A DNA stretch of 62,032 nt from Terrimesophilobacter sp044464485 (GTDB lineage Bacteria > Actinomycetota > Actinomycetes > Actinomycetales > Microbacteriaceae). The notes below the pieces were generated by a model. It was not told the origin of the DNA and made no database searches. It was given only the letters and a program-made list of their open reading frames with translations. The position numbers and the translations under genes were made by a program. The DNA lies in the NCBI GenBank assembly GCA_044464485.1, contig JBIQLG010000014.1, forward strand, positions 1 through 62,032. The letters run 5' to 3'. Positions 17,411 to 26,001 of this stretch are shown piece after piece (the first letter of the stretch is position 1; the number at the start of each line of letters is the position of its first letter).

Positions 17411-18684
17411 GCACGGCAGTTTCTCCAACATCTCGGGTGACGCTTGACACCACCGTCGTACGAAGCTGGAAGGCGCCCATTGCGCTCGGCTTCTTCGCGA
17501 TCGTCTCCGTCATCGTGTTCGGCTTCTTCGGCCGACCGGGAGTCAGCCACTTCAGGCTCTCGAGGGCGGCGGATGTCATCCAGCTTCCCGATCTGCACCT
17601 TCCGACCACCGAGACCGGCTGGGTCATCTCGGTCATCCTCGTGATTCTCGCCGCGTACTGCGCGTGGCGCGTCAGGCTGGCCAAAAAGGTTCCGCTCTGG
17701 CTCATCATCGTGTACGTCGTGCTGATCCTTATCGCATTCCTCACCTGGGTTTCCGCTAACGCGCTCATCCCGGTGCCCGGCCTCCTCATTGGCGCGGTGA
17801 GTCTGAGTGTTCCGTTGATCTTCGGGGCCATGAGCGGCGTGATCTCCGAACGAAGCGGTGTGGTGAACATCGCCATCGAGGGTCAGCTGCTTGCCGGCGC
17901 GTTCATTTCTGCAATGGTGGCGTCCGCCACGCGCCAGCCGTTCCTCGGTTTGGTTGCGGCGATGGTGGCCGGAATGCTCGTGTCCTTCGTGCTTGCCGCG
18001 TTCTCTATCAAATACATCGTGGACCAGATCATCGTCGGTGTGGTGTTGAACGTTTTGGTTGCGGGACTCACGAGCTTTTTGTTCTCCAAGCTCATGGTGC
18101 CGAACCCGCAGCTGTTGAATCATCCGCCTCGGTTCGATCGAATCGATATCCCGGTGCTCGGCCAGATTCCGATCATCGGACCCGTGCTGTTCAACCAGAC
18201 GATCATCGTGTACGTCATGTATGTGACGGTTGCCGCGGTGGCGTTCGCGTTGTTCAAGACGCGCTGGGGCCTCCGCACGCGCTCCGTGGGTGAGCACCCT
18301 CAGGCGGCAGATACCGTCGGAATCAAGGTGAACACGATGCGGTTCTGGAACGTGTCCCTCGCGGGAGCGATCGCCGGATTCGGTGGCGCGTACTTCACGC
18401 TCGGCTCGGTGGGCGAGTTCACGAAGGAAATGACGGCGGGCGCGGGCTTTATCGCTCTCGCGGCGGTCATCTTCGGACGTTGGGACCCCATCCGCGCCAC
18501 GCTCGCGGGGCTGCTCTTCGGGTTCGCGACGAACCTTCAAAGCGTTCTGGGGATCATCGGATCGCCGGTGCCGAGCCAATTTATGCTCATGCTTCCGTAC
18601 ATCGTGACGATCTTCGCGGTGGCAGGTCTCGTGGGGCAGTCGAAGCCGCCTGCGGCTGACGGCAAGCCGTACATCAAATCTTGA
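17407..18684 (+). CDS. Nucleoside ABC transporter permease 2
   Basis: About 425 residues, BPD_transp_2 family (YufQ/NupC-like). After helices near the N-terminus (APIALGFFAIVSVIVFGFF) it carries the family block PLIFGAMSGVISERSGVVNIAIEG, then VDQIIVGVVLNVLVAGLTS, and ends with LPYIVTIFAVAGLVGQ. The GTG at 17407 overlaps the previous stop (GTGA) and fixes the start; a long upstream open frame is only a shadow. It completes the importer with the BMP lipoprotein and the tandem ATPase. Confidence 0.93.
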   Translation: MSTAVSPTSRVTLDTTVVRSWKAPIALGFFAIVSVIVFGFFGRPGVSHFRLSRAADVIQLPDLHLPTTETGWVISVILVILAAYCAWRVRLAKKVPLWLIIVYVVLILIAFLTWVSANALIPVPGLLIGAVSLSVPLIFGAMSGVISERSGVVNIAIEGQLLAGAFISAMVASATRQPFLGLVAAMVAGMLVSFVLAAFSIKYIVDQIIVGVVLNVLVAGLTSFLFSKLMVPNPQLLNHPPRFDRIDIPVLGQIPIIGPVLFNQTIIVYVMYVTVAAVAFALFKTRWGLRTRSVGEHPQAADTVGIKVNTMRFWNVSLAGAIAGFGGAYFTLGSVGEFTKEMTAGAGFIALAAVIFGRWDPIRATLAGLLFGFATNLQSVLGIIGSPVPSQFMLMLPYIVTIFAVAGLVGQSKPPAADGKPYIKS

Positions 18685-19883
18685 CACTAGCTCCAGAACT
18701 CGAGAGCGTTCGAAAGGCCTCAGGCGGCACCTGGGCGGCCATCGCGGTCGTCCTGGTGGCGCTCAACCTGCGGCCGGTGATTGTCGCGGTGTCGCCGGTT
18801 TTCGACACGATCAGCGAAGACCTCGGCCTCACCTCGGTGTTGGCGGGCTTGCTCGTCACCCTTCCCGTGCTGTGCTTCGGGGTGCTCGGCCCGCTCGCGC
18901 CGCTCCTGGCCGGTCGGTTCGGTTTCGAGCGAAGTCTTGCGCTTGTTTTGCTGGCGATCATTGCGGGCTCGGCCGTACGCATCATCCCGAGCATTCCCGC
19001 CCTGTTCGCGGGTACGGTGTTGATCGGCGCGGGTATCGCGGTGGGCAACATACTGCTGCCCGGCCTCATTAAGCGCGATTTTCCGCATCGAATCGGCATC
19101 ATGTCCGGCCTGTTCTCGATGTCCATGGCGGTCGGTGCAACATTTGCGGCCGGTATCACGATTCCGGTCGCTCAGGCGGTCGGATGGCGGTGGAACGAGG
19201 TCCTTGCCGCGTGGGGGCTGTTCGCCGTCGTTGCCCTGGCCTGTTGGGTGCCCGCTCTGGTTCGCGCGCGCGGCGCCGCCGCCATCAGAACGCAGCCCGG
19301 CGTCGCATTGTCCCGCGACCCCGTTGCGTGGTGGGTGACCGTGTTCTTCGGACTCCAGTCGTTCAACTTCTACTCCACCACCGCGTGGTTGCCCTCAATT
19401 CTCATCGGGTACGGTTACGACAAGGTTTTTGCGGGGTTCATGCTTTCCCTCGTCAATCTTGTGAGCATTCTTCCCGCTCTTGTCGTTCCCCTCGTGCTCG
19501 CGCGAATTCGCAATCAGGCCCGATTTACGATTCTCGTGTCGCTCGCCTACTTTGCGGCCATCGGCGGCTTTCTTCTCGCACCGGGAATTGCGCCCCTGTG
19601 GATGGTCTTCCTTGGTTTCTCGCAGGGCGCAGGGCTGGGTCTCGGACTCACGTTCATCGTGTTGCGCTCGCCGGATTCCGACCACGCAACCCGGCTTTCG
19701 GGCATGGCGCAGAGCTGGGGTTACCTGTTCGCGGCGTTGGGACCTCTCGTTCTCGGAGCGCTCCATGATGTCACTGAGGCATGGATTCTCCCACTGCTGC
19801 TGCTGCTCATCATGCTCGTGCCGCAGGCAATATCCGCATATGCGTCCGGTCGTCCGGTGTTTGTCGGGCGGATCAGGGGTTAG
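18681..19883 (+). CDS. MFS transporter, CynX/NimT-like
   Basis: 400 residues with about twelve membrane helices. N-terminal features include AIAVVLVALNLRPVIVAVSPV, typical of the CynX/NimT cyanate/nitroimidazole permease group; later VFFGLQSFNFYSTTAWLPSI and PIVLRSPD-like loops also fit. The substrate is unknown. TTG at 18681 overlaps the permease stop, so the gene is translationally coupled to the nucleoside transporter, which suggests a role in nucleobase or nucleoside export or uptake. It is followed after 25 bases by cdd. Confidence 0.85.
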   Translation: MTLAPELESVRKASGGTWAAIAVVLVALNLRPVIVAVSPVFDTISEDLGLTSVLAGLLVTLPVLCFGVLGPLAPLLAGRFGFERSLALVLLAIIAGSAVRIIPSIPALFAGTVLIGAGIAVGNILLPGLIKRDFPHRIGIMSGLFSMSMAVGATFAAGITIPVAQAVGWRWNEVLAAWGLFAVVALACWVPALVRARGAAAIRTQPGVALSRDPVAWWVTVFFGLQSFNFYSTTAWLPSILIGYGYDKVFAGFMLSLVNLVSILPALVVPLVLARIRNQARFTILVSLAYFAAIGGFLLAPGIAPLWMVFLGFSQGAGLGLGLTFIVLRSPDSDHATRLSGMAQSWGYLFAALGPLVLGALHDVTEAWILPLLLLLIMLVPQAISAYASGRPVFVGRIRG

Positions 19884-19908
19884 ATGGAAGACGAAAGGGT
19901 GAATCATC

Positions 19909-20310
19909 ATGACGGATATTGACTGGGACGGATTGCGCGATGTGGCGAAGCTTGCCATCACGCACGCGTACGTTCCGTATTCGAATTTTCCCGTCGGCGT
20001 GGCGGCGATGGTGGATGATGGCCGGGTCGTCTCTGGCTGCAACGTGGAGAACGCGTCCTACGGGCTCACGCTGTGCGCGGAGTGCGCGCTCGTGTCGAGT
20101 CTTCACATGACCGGTGGCGGCAAGCTTGTCGCTTTCACGTGCGTGGACGGGCATGGAAACATCCTCATGCCGTGCGGACGCTGCCGGCAGTTGCTGTACG
20201 AGCACTCCGCTCCGGGCATGCTGCTGGAGACGGTGTCGGGCGTGAAAACCATCGACGAAGTGATTCCGGATGCCTTCGGCCCCCGCACACTGGAGGAGTA
20301 CCGCTCATGA
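19909..20310 (+). CDS. cdd: Cytidine deaminase
   Basis: 133 residues, the standard length of the homotetrameric enzyme. The zinc site is complete: NVENASYGLTLCAECALV (catalytic Glu and first Cys) and PCGRCRQLL (second and third Cys). It deaminates cytidine and deoxycytidine to uridine and deoxyuridine in pyrimidine salvage. Its stop overlaps the deoA start as ATGA. It is clustered with a nucleoside importer and deoA, as expected for a salvage operon. Confidence 0.96.
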   Translation: MTDIDWDGLRDVAKLAITHAYVPYSNFPVGVAAMVDDGRVVSGCNVENASYGLTLCAECALVSSLHMTGGGKLVAFTCVDGHGNILMPCGRCRQLLYEHSAPGMLLETVSGVKTIDEVIPDAFGPRTLEEYRS

Positions 20311-21608
20311 GCGCTCTCGAAGAATTCGACACCGTCGACCTCATTCACGCAAAACGTGATGGAGAGAAGCTGAGCACACAGCAGATCTCCTGGCTCGTGG
20401 ACGCCTACACGCGCGGTTTTGTGGGCGACGAACAGATGGCGGCCATGGCGATGGCGATATTTTTGAACGGCATGCACCGCGATGAAGTTCGCGATCTCAC
20501 CCTCGCAATGATCGCATCCGGTGACCGGATGAACTTCGACGGCCTGTCGAAGAAAACTGCGGACAAACACTCGACAGGCGGTGTCGGCGACAAGATCACG
20601 TTGCCTCTCGCGCCGCTCGTCGCATCGTTCGGTGTGGCAGTCCCTCAGCTTTCCGGTCGCGGCCTCGGTCACACCGGCGGAACGCTGGACAAATTGGAAA
20701 GCATTCGCGGCTGGCAGGCCGACGTGAGCGCAGAAGCCATGCGTGCGCAACTCGAATCGGTGGGGGCCGTGATTTGCGCGGCCGGCGCAACGCTCGCCCC
20801 GGCCGACAAAAAGCTGTACGCGCTGAGGGACATCACGGGAACTGTCGAGTCCATTCCGCTCATCGCATCCTCCATCATGAGCAAAAAGATAGCCGAGGGA
20901 ACATCGGCTCTGGTGCTGGATGTTAAATTCGGCTCCGGCGCGTTCATGCGCGAGCAGAGCAAGGCCAGAGAGCTTGCCGAAACCATGGTTGCGCTCGGCA
21001 CCGATGCGGGAGTCACCACAACGGCCCTGCTCACCAACATGAACGTTCCACTGGGGCTCGCGATCGGGAACGCGAACGAAGTGCGCGAGTCGGTCGAGGT
21101 GCTTGCCGGCGGTGGGCCGGCGGATGTTGTCGAGCTCACCGTAGCGCTCGCGCGCGAAATGCTCACCTCCGCGGGGCAGTCGGATGCCGACATCGAGGGT
21201 GCATTGAAGGATGGTCGGGCGATGGACACGTGGCGCGCGATGATTTCCGCTCAGCACGGCGATCCGGATGCGCCGCTACCGATCGCCAGGGAGACGCACG
21301 TCGTCGCGGCGGAAAGGGACGGCGTTCTGGTGGAGCAACGGGCGCTCCCGTTCGGAGTCGCGGCGTGGCGGCTCGGTGCCGGACGTGCCCGCAAGCAGGA
21401 TCCGGTGCAGCATTCGGCCGGCATCGACTTGCATGCGAAGCCGGGAGATCGCGTTTCGAAGGGTCAACCGCTGTTCACGCTGAGCGCGGATGAGCCTGCC
21501 AGGTTCGCTCGCGCGCTGGAGGCGCTGGAGGGCGCGTATCGCATCGGCGAGCCGGGCGACCCGGTCAACGATGGCGGCCCGCTCATCGCGGCCCACATCA
21601 CTGGGTGA
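20307..21608 (+). CDS. deoA: Thymidine phosphorylase
   Basis: About 433 residues. The family signature is clear: SGRGLGHTGGTLDKLESI, with the phosphate-binding KHSTGGVGDK upstream and DVKFGSGAFM in the middle. The C-terminal domain is the pyrimidine nucleoside phosphorylase barrel-sandwich hybrid (HAKPGDRVSKGQPLF). It splits thymidine to thymine and deoxyribose-1-phosphate. The ATG at 20307 overlaps the cdd stop. The 3' end overlaps the convergent nucleoside hydrolase gene by 11 bases. Confidence 0.95.
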   Translation: MSALEEFDTVDLIHAKRDGEKLSTQQISWLVDAYTRGFVGDEQMAAMAMAIFLNGMHRDEVRDLTLAMIASGDRMNFDGLSKKTADKHSTGGVGDKITLPLAPLVASFGVAVPQLSGRGLGHTGGTLDKLESIRGWQADVSAEAMRAQLESVGAVICAAGATLAPADKKLYALRDITGTVESIPLIASSIMSKKIAEGTSALVLDVKFGSGAFMREQSKARELAETMVALGTDAGVTTTALLTNMNVPLGLAIGNANEVRESVEVLAGGGPADVVELTVALAREMLTSAGQSDADIEGALKDGRAMDTWRAMISAQHGDPDAPLPIARETHVVAAERDGVLVEQRALPFGVAAWRLGAGRARKQDPVQHSAGIDLHAKPGDRVSKGQPLFTLSADEPARFARALEALEGAYRIGEPGDPVNDGGPLIAAHITG

Positions 21609-22548
21609 CGGGGTCGCCGATGCGACGAAGCGCGTCGACGATGAGCCCCCAGAATTTGGCGTGGTCGAGATCGGTCGCGGCGTAGGTTGTGCAGTCCTCC
21701 GGGGCGGCGGCGCGGAAGTCGGCCACGGTCATCCCCAGTGTCAGGCTGCCCGTCAGTTCGACGTCGAGCGGTACGCGGACGACGCTCATGACGGTCGGAT
21801 CGATCACGAGCGCAACCGCGCAGGGGTCGTGCACGGGCGGATACTCGAAGCCCTGAGCATTCCGATAGCTTTCGGCAAAAAAATCCAGAAGTTCGAGAAC
21901 AAACCGTGCTGGCGCGGTATCGACTGCGCTGATGGCGGCGACGACATCCGGAGTGGCGAGGGCCTGATGGGTGACGTCGAGGCCCACCATCGTGAGCTTC
22001 CACTTCTCATTGAAGACGATGTGCGCCGCTTCAGGGTCGATAACGATGTTGAACTCCGCGGCGGCGCTCCAGTTGCCGACGTGGTATCCGCCGCCCATGA
22101 GCACGACTTCCTTGACGCGCGAGGCGATCCTCGGCTCCTTGCGAACAGCCAGAGCGATGTTCGTGAGGGCGCCGGTGGGTACGAGCGTGATCGTTCCCGG
22201 CTCATGGTTCATGACGGTGTCGATGATGAGATCTACGGCGTGACGCCCATCGACGGCGAACGCAGGCTCGGGCAACGCCGGCCCGTCCATCCCGGAGTCG
22301 CCGTGGATCGATTCGGCCACTTCGGCCTCGCGCACGAGGGGTCGGTGCGCGCCCGCCGCGAAGGGCACGCCGGTAATGCCGGCGACCGTCGCGACCGCCA
22401 GAGCGTTGCGAGTTACCTTCTCGATCGTCTGGTTTCCGTGCACCGTGGTCACGGCGACGAGCTCGACCTCAGGGTTTCCGTGCGCGAGCAACATGGCCAT
22501 GGCGTCGTCGTGTCCCGGATCACAATCGAGAATTATTTTCGTCGGCAT
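21598..22548 (-). CDS. Inosine-uridine-type nucleoside hydrolase
   Basis: About 316 residues. The calcium-binding signature DCDPGHDDAMAM is at the N-terminus; VHGNQTIEKVTRNA, VLMGGGYHVGNWSAAAEFN and the histidine region HDPCAVALVIDP are also typical. It hydrolyses ribonucleosides to base plus ribose. ATG at 22548 follows AGGA by seven bases and is preferred to a GTG at 22554. It is convergent with deoA and divergent from the adenosine deaminase gene, so it completes the salvage cluster. Confidence 0.93.
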   Translation of the reverse strand: MPTKIILDCDPGHDDAMAMLLAHGNPEVELVAVTTVHGNQTIEKVTRNALAVATVAGITGVPFAAGAHRPLVREAEVAESIHGDSGMDGPALPEPAFAVDGRHAVDLIIDTVMNHEPGTITLVPTGALTNIALAVRKEPRIASRVKEVVLMGGGYHVGNWSAAAEFNIVIDPEAAHIVFNEKWKLTMVGLDVTHQALATPDVVAAISAVDTAPARFVLELLDFFAESYRNAQGFEYPPVHDPCAVALVIDPTVMSVVRVPLDVELTGSLTLGMTVADFRAAAPEDCTTYAATDLDHAKFWGLIVDALRRIGDPVTQ

Positions 22549-22621
22549 GCGCACATCCTAACCGCCGCCTTCGGCCCGCTCGCGCCGAATGCGGGGTGCC
22601 TGTACGGGATAGATTTGTCGC

Positions 22622-23758
22622 ATGACAGTTGACACTTTTGAGCCGTCCGCGGGCCGCGAGTTCCTTCTTCCCGGCGGTGTAATTCTAAACGCTCTCCCCA
22701 AGGTGTCACTGCATGATCACCTCGACGGCGGGTTGCGTCCCCAGACGATCGTGGAGCTGGCCGCTGAGGAGGGACTTGAGCTTCCCGCCCATGACGCGCT
22801 CGCTCTCGGCGCATGGTTCGCGGCACAGGCTGATTCCGGATCTCTGGTGGAGTACCTGAAGACGTTTGACGCGACGCTTTCTGTCATGCAGTCCGCGGAT
22901 GCGCTCGCGCGCATCGCACGCGAGTTCGTCGAGGACCTCCACGCGGACGGCGTGGTCTACGGGGAAATTCGCTGGGCGCCGGAGCAACACCTCACGCGCG
23001 GCCTGAGCCTCGACGATGCCGTGGATGCGGTGCAGGGCGGGCTGCAGGACGGCGTTGCGGCGGTGAAAGGCGCCGGCGGCAGTATCCGCGTCGGGCAGCT
23101 GGTCACCGCAATGCGGCACGCTGACAGGGGAATGGAGATCGCAAAGCTTGCCGTTCGGCACCGCCAGAACGGGGTCGTGGGGTTCGACATCGCGGGAGCC
23201 GAGGCGGGCTTTCCGCCGAGCCGGATGCGCGATGCCTTCGACTATTTGGCGCGGCAATTCTTTCCTGCGACGGTTCATGCCGGCGAGGCGGCAGGACTGG
23301 AGAGCATCGACAGCGCGCTCATCGACGGTCGCGCGCTCAGACTCGGCCACGGTGTTCGGATCGCGGAAGACATCGAGGTGGAGTCTGCCGGAGAGGCGCG
23401 CAGTCTCGTCACACTCGGGCCACTTGCCGAGTGGGTGAAGGACAGGGAGATTGCTCTCGAACTCAGCCCATCCTCGAACCTTCAGACGGGTGCCATAGCG
23501 CAGTGGGGGGCGAGCCTTGCCGAGCACCCGTTCGACATGCTGTATCAACTCGGGTTCGCTGTCACCGTGAACACCGACAACCGGCTCATGAGCAACACGA
23601 CGCTCAGTCGCGAACTCTCTCTGCTCGCGGAGGCCTTCGGTTACGACCTTGGCGATCTGGAGACCTTTCAGCTGAACGCGGCGGCCTCGAGCTTCCTGCC
23701 GGTGGAGGAACGCAGCGAGCTCGCCGCGCGCATCACCGCCGGGTTTGATGCCGCCTGA
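22622..23758 (+). CDS. add: Adenosine deaminase
   Basis: 378 residues. Zinc ligands are visible in SLHDHLDGGL (HxH), in the histidine of TVHAGEAAGLES, and in the VTVNTDNRL aspartate region; LGHGVRIAED supplies the catalytic histidine. The fold is the amidohydrolase barrel. It converts (deoxy)adenosine to (deoxy)inosine, which could feed the neighbouring nucleoside hydrolase. It starts 73 bases from the divergent hydrolase gene; no obvious operator was seen there. Confidence 0.95.
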   Translation: MTVDTFEPSAGREFLLPGGVILNALPKVSLHDHLDGGLRPQTIVELAAEEGLELPAHDALALGAWFAAQADSGSLVEYLKTFDATLSVMQSADALARIAREFVEDLHADGVVYGEIRWAPEQHLTRGLSLDDAVDAVQGGLQDGVAAVKGAGGSIRVGQLVTAMRHADRGMEIAKLAVRHRQNGVVGFDIAGAEAGFPPSRMRDAFDYLARQFFPATVHAGEAAGLESIDSALIDGRALRLGHGVRIAEDIEVESAGEARSLVTLGPLAEWVKDREIALELSPSSNLQTGAIAQWGASLAEHPFDMLYQLGFAVTVNTDNRLMSNTTLSRELSLLAEAFGYDLGDLETFQLNAAASSFLPVEERSELAARITAGFDAA

Positions 23759-23831
23759 CAGCGGCTCCGAAGCGGGTCTACGGTAGTCGCGCCACCACCT
23801 TGCATTTAGAGGAAAACGTCCAGCGTTGGCG

Positions 23832-24449
23832 CTACACGAGCCTCAGGTAGACGGGGTTGCCCCAGATTCCGTGATATTCGACGTAACGGCCCCACGTGGG
23901 CGAGTCGACCATCATCCCGCCACCCGCGTAGATGCCGATATGCTGCCCTGGCCACCAGACCAGATCGCCCGGCTGGGCAGCGGAAGACGAAATCGCCACC
24001 GCGCTGTGCGCCTGAGCATCGGCCGTGCGTGGCAGCGAAATACCGAAGTTGCCGAACACGTACTGTGTGAGCCCATCGCAACTGAAACTCGACGTCGGGC
24101 TGTTTCCCATTCCGTAGGGAACAATTCCCACGAACTGCATGGCAAAGTCGACGACGGCCTGTCCGCTGTACGTCTGGGCCGGCGGGTTCAACGTGACAAA
24201 CCGATTGACCATCACGGGAACGACCACGGGTTTCGTAGCGGTGTATCCGTCGCGGGAGACGGCCAGCTCGACGCTGGAAGACACGGAACTCGCCTGAATC
24301 TCGACCACCTTCGGCGTGTGCGCGTTCGCGTGGGCTTCGCCCTTACTGTCATCAAAACCGTAGGCGGGAATGGCAAGCGACGCCACGAGTCCACCGGATG
24401 CCGCAATGACCGCGAACTTCACGACCAACTCACGGACCTTGCTCTTCAC
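23832..24449 (-). CDS. Secreted NlpC/P60 (C40) family peptidase
   Basis: 205 residues. A signal peptide or N-terminal anchor (VKFAVIAASGGLVASLAIPAYG) is followed by a linker and an NlpC/P60 domain from about residue 95. The catalytic cysteine is in SFSCDGLTQYVF and the histidine in WPGQHIGIYAGGG. The SLPRTADAQ block is typical. These enzymes cut peptidoglycan stem peptides at the cell surface. It is convergent with add and lies downstream of the coiled-coil protein gene on the same strand after a 142-base gap in which I see nothing. Confidence 0.9.
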   Translation of the reverse strand: MKSKVRELVVKFAVIAASGGLVASLAIPAYGFDDSKGEAHANAHTPKVVEIQASSVSSSVELAVSRDGYTATKPVVVPVMVNRFVTLNPPAQTYSGQAVVDFAMQFVGIVPYGMGNSPTSSFSCDGLTQYVFGNFGISLPRTADAQAHSAVAISSSAAQPGDLVWWPGQHIGIYAGGGMMVDSPTWGRYVEYHGIWGNPVYLRLV

Positions 24450-24591
24450 GCGGGCAAACCTCTCTGCCGCCAGTTCGGCTTTCAGCCGTCAGACGGGTAC
24501 AACACACCGGACACAACCAGATTCAATGGTACAGGGCACGCTGCGTGCGCCAAATGGGGAACAGCAATCACAGCACATTCCCAGCCCCGCG

Positions 24592-25878
24592 TCACAACCC
24601 TTTTCGTCCCATGAGGTCGAAGCGGGCAAGGGCATCCGCATCTCGCGAATAGGTGGCGGAACTCCGTGCGGCATCCAGCGCAGCCACCGGATCGGCCTCT
24701 GCTTCCGCGACGGCAAGCAGTCGTTCCGCCTCAGCGAGCCTTGTGCGTGCATCAGCTCCCACGCTGCCCCGTCGCGTGTCGACGTAGTTGCGCGTCGAAC
24801 GCAACTGGCTCTTGGCGCTCACGAGCGCACCAACCAGAGCGGTTCTGGCGCCTTCCAGCCGCTGCTGTTGATTGCGCGCGCCCGCCATGCTCGCGTCCAG
24901 TTCCGCATTGGCGGCACGCAGTAGCTCCAGCGTCGCGAGCGGATCCTTTGTCTTTGGATCGGCGGCAAGCGCAGACTCGACCGTGACGATGGCGCGGCCG
25001 ACCGCCGCACCGGCATCCGGATCCGGCGGGGCATCCCGCACGGCACGGGCGTCGGCAAGGTTTGTGCGGGTGGATTCGCGCAGCGCGGCGACGGCCGTCC
25101 TGGCCTTGTCGAGGCCCTCGCGGAGGGAATCGATGGCGTCGAGCAGTTTCTGCGCGCGAATCGCGTGCTCGCCTGCCTCCTGGATCAGCTTGGTGGCGGT
25201 CACTCCCGCTTCACCAGAGGCCTGCGCCGAGAGAAGTTTGCGCGCTTGTTCCGCCGCGGCGGCGGCATCCGCGCGCTCCTTGGCGGCGCGGTCGGAATTG
25301 TCCGCAATTGAGGACAGAGCGCTCGGCACGTACTCGCGCCGAATCGCGGCGAGCGTTTCGCTCGCTGATTTCATGCGTGCCTCGAGAGCGTCGATCGCCG
25401 TCGTCACGGCGGCAAGATTCTCGGGAGCATTTTTTTCCGCGGAACGCATTCTCGCGAATTCAGCCTCGTGGGCGTCGAGCGCACTTTTCGCGCTTTCACA
25501 CAGGTGGATGATCCGCCCGCTCCAGTCTCTACGCTGAGTGTCGGAGTCGGGAGTGGAATCGTCGAGTTTCTGCTGCAGCTGGAACGCCTCGCGCAGCTGC
25601 TCCTTGGCGTTCTTCAGCGCGGCCTCAAAGCCCTGAGAAGTGACGTCGCCAAATTGCGCAATCGCAAATCCAACCTCGTCCTCTGCGCTCTTAATGGCGT
25701 CGTCCACACGCACGAGCAGGATGTTCGCCCGTTGCTGCAGCGCATCGAGCGCGCTGGAGGTTACCGGAACGCGCTTGCGTCGCGCGAGCATCCAGAATCC
25801 GACACCGACTATCGCGGCAAAAACCACGGCAATGGTGATGCCCGCCGTCCACGCCGCACTGAAGAGTTGGCCACCCAT
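24592..25878 (-). CDS. Membrane-anchored coiled-coil protein resembling the C-terminal part of TPM-domain proteins
   Basis: About 428 residues. One N-terminal helix (AGITIAVVFAAIVGVGFWML) is followed by a long alanine/glutamate/arginine-rich helical region predicted to be coiled coil through to the end. The sequence pattern (NILLVRVDDAIKSAEDEVGFA; YVPSALSSIADN; ARNQQQRLEGARTAL) matches what I know of the region after the TPM phosphatase domain in roughly 680-residue actinobacterial proteins. The TPM domain itself is absent, as is the glycine-rich tail. The ATG at 25878 is chosen; the open frame continues to 26832 but is antisense to the neighbouring gene there. Function unknown. Confidence 0.75.
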   Translation of the reverse strand: MGGQLFSAAWTAGITIAVVFAAIVGVGFWMLARRKRVPVTSSALDALQQRANILLVRVDDAIKSAEDEVGFAIAQFGDVTSQGFEAALKNAKEQLREAFQLQQKLDDSTPDSDTQRRDWSGRIIHLCESAKSALDAHEAEFARMRSAEKNAPENLAAVTTAIDALEARMKSASETLAAIRREYVPSALSSIADNSDRAAKERADAAAAAEQARKLLSAQASGEAGVTATKLIQEAGEHAIRAQKLLDAIDSLREGLDKARTAVAALRESTRTNLADARAVRDAPPDPDAGAAVGRAIVTVESALAADPKTKDPLATLELLRAANAELDASMAGARNQQQRLEGARTALVGALVSAKSQLRSTRNYVDTRRGSVGADARTRLAEAERLLAVAEAEADPVAALDAARSSATYSRDADALARFDLMGRKGL

Positions 25879-26001
25879 GCGGGCTATCTTATGGTTGCGG
25901 CCGCCGTAGTGAAGTCTTTTCGACCGGATTACCGTTGTCAGACAGTGCGAAACTCCCCGCGCCTCCCCGAAAATGCGGGGATCTGCGCTTAAGGTGGCAT
26001 C

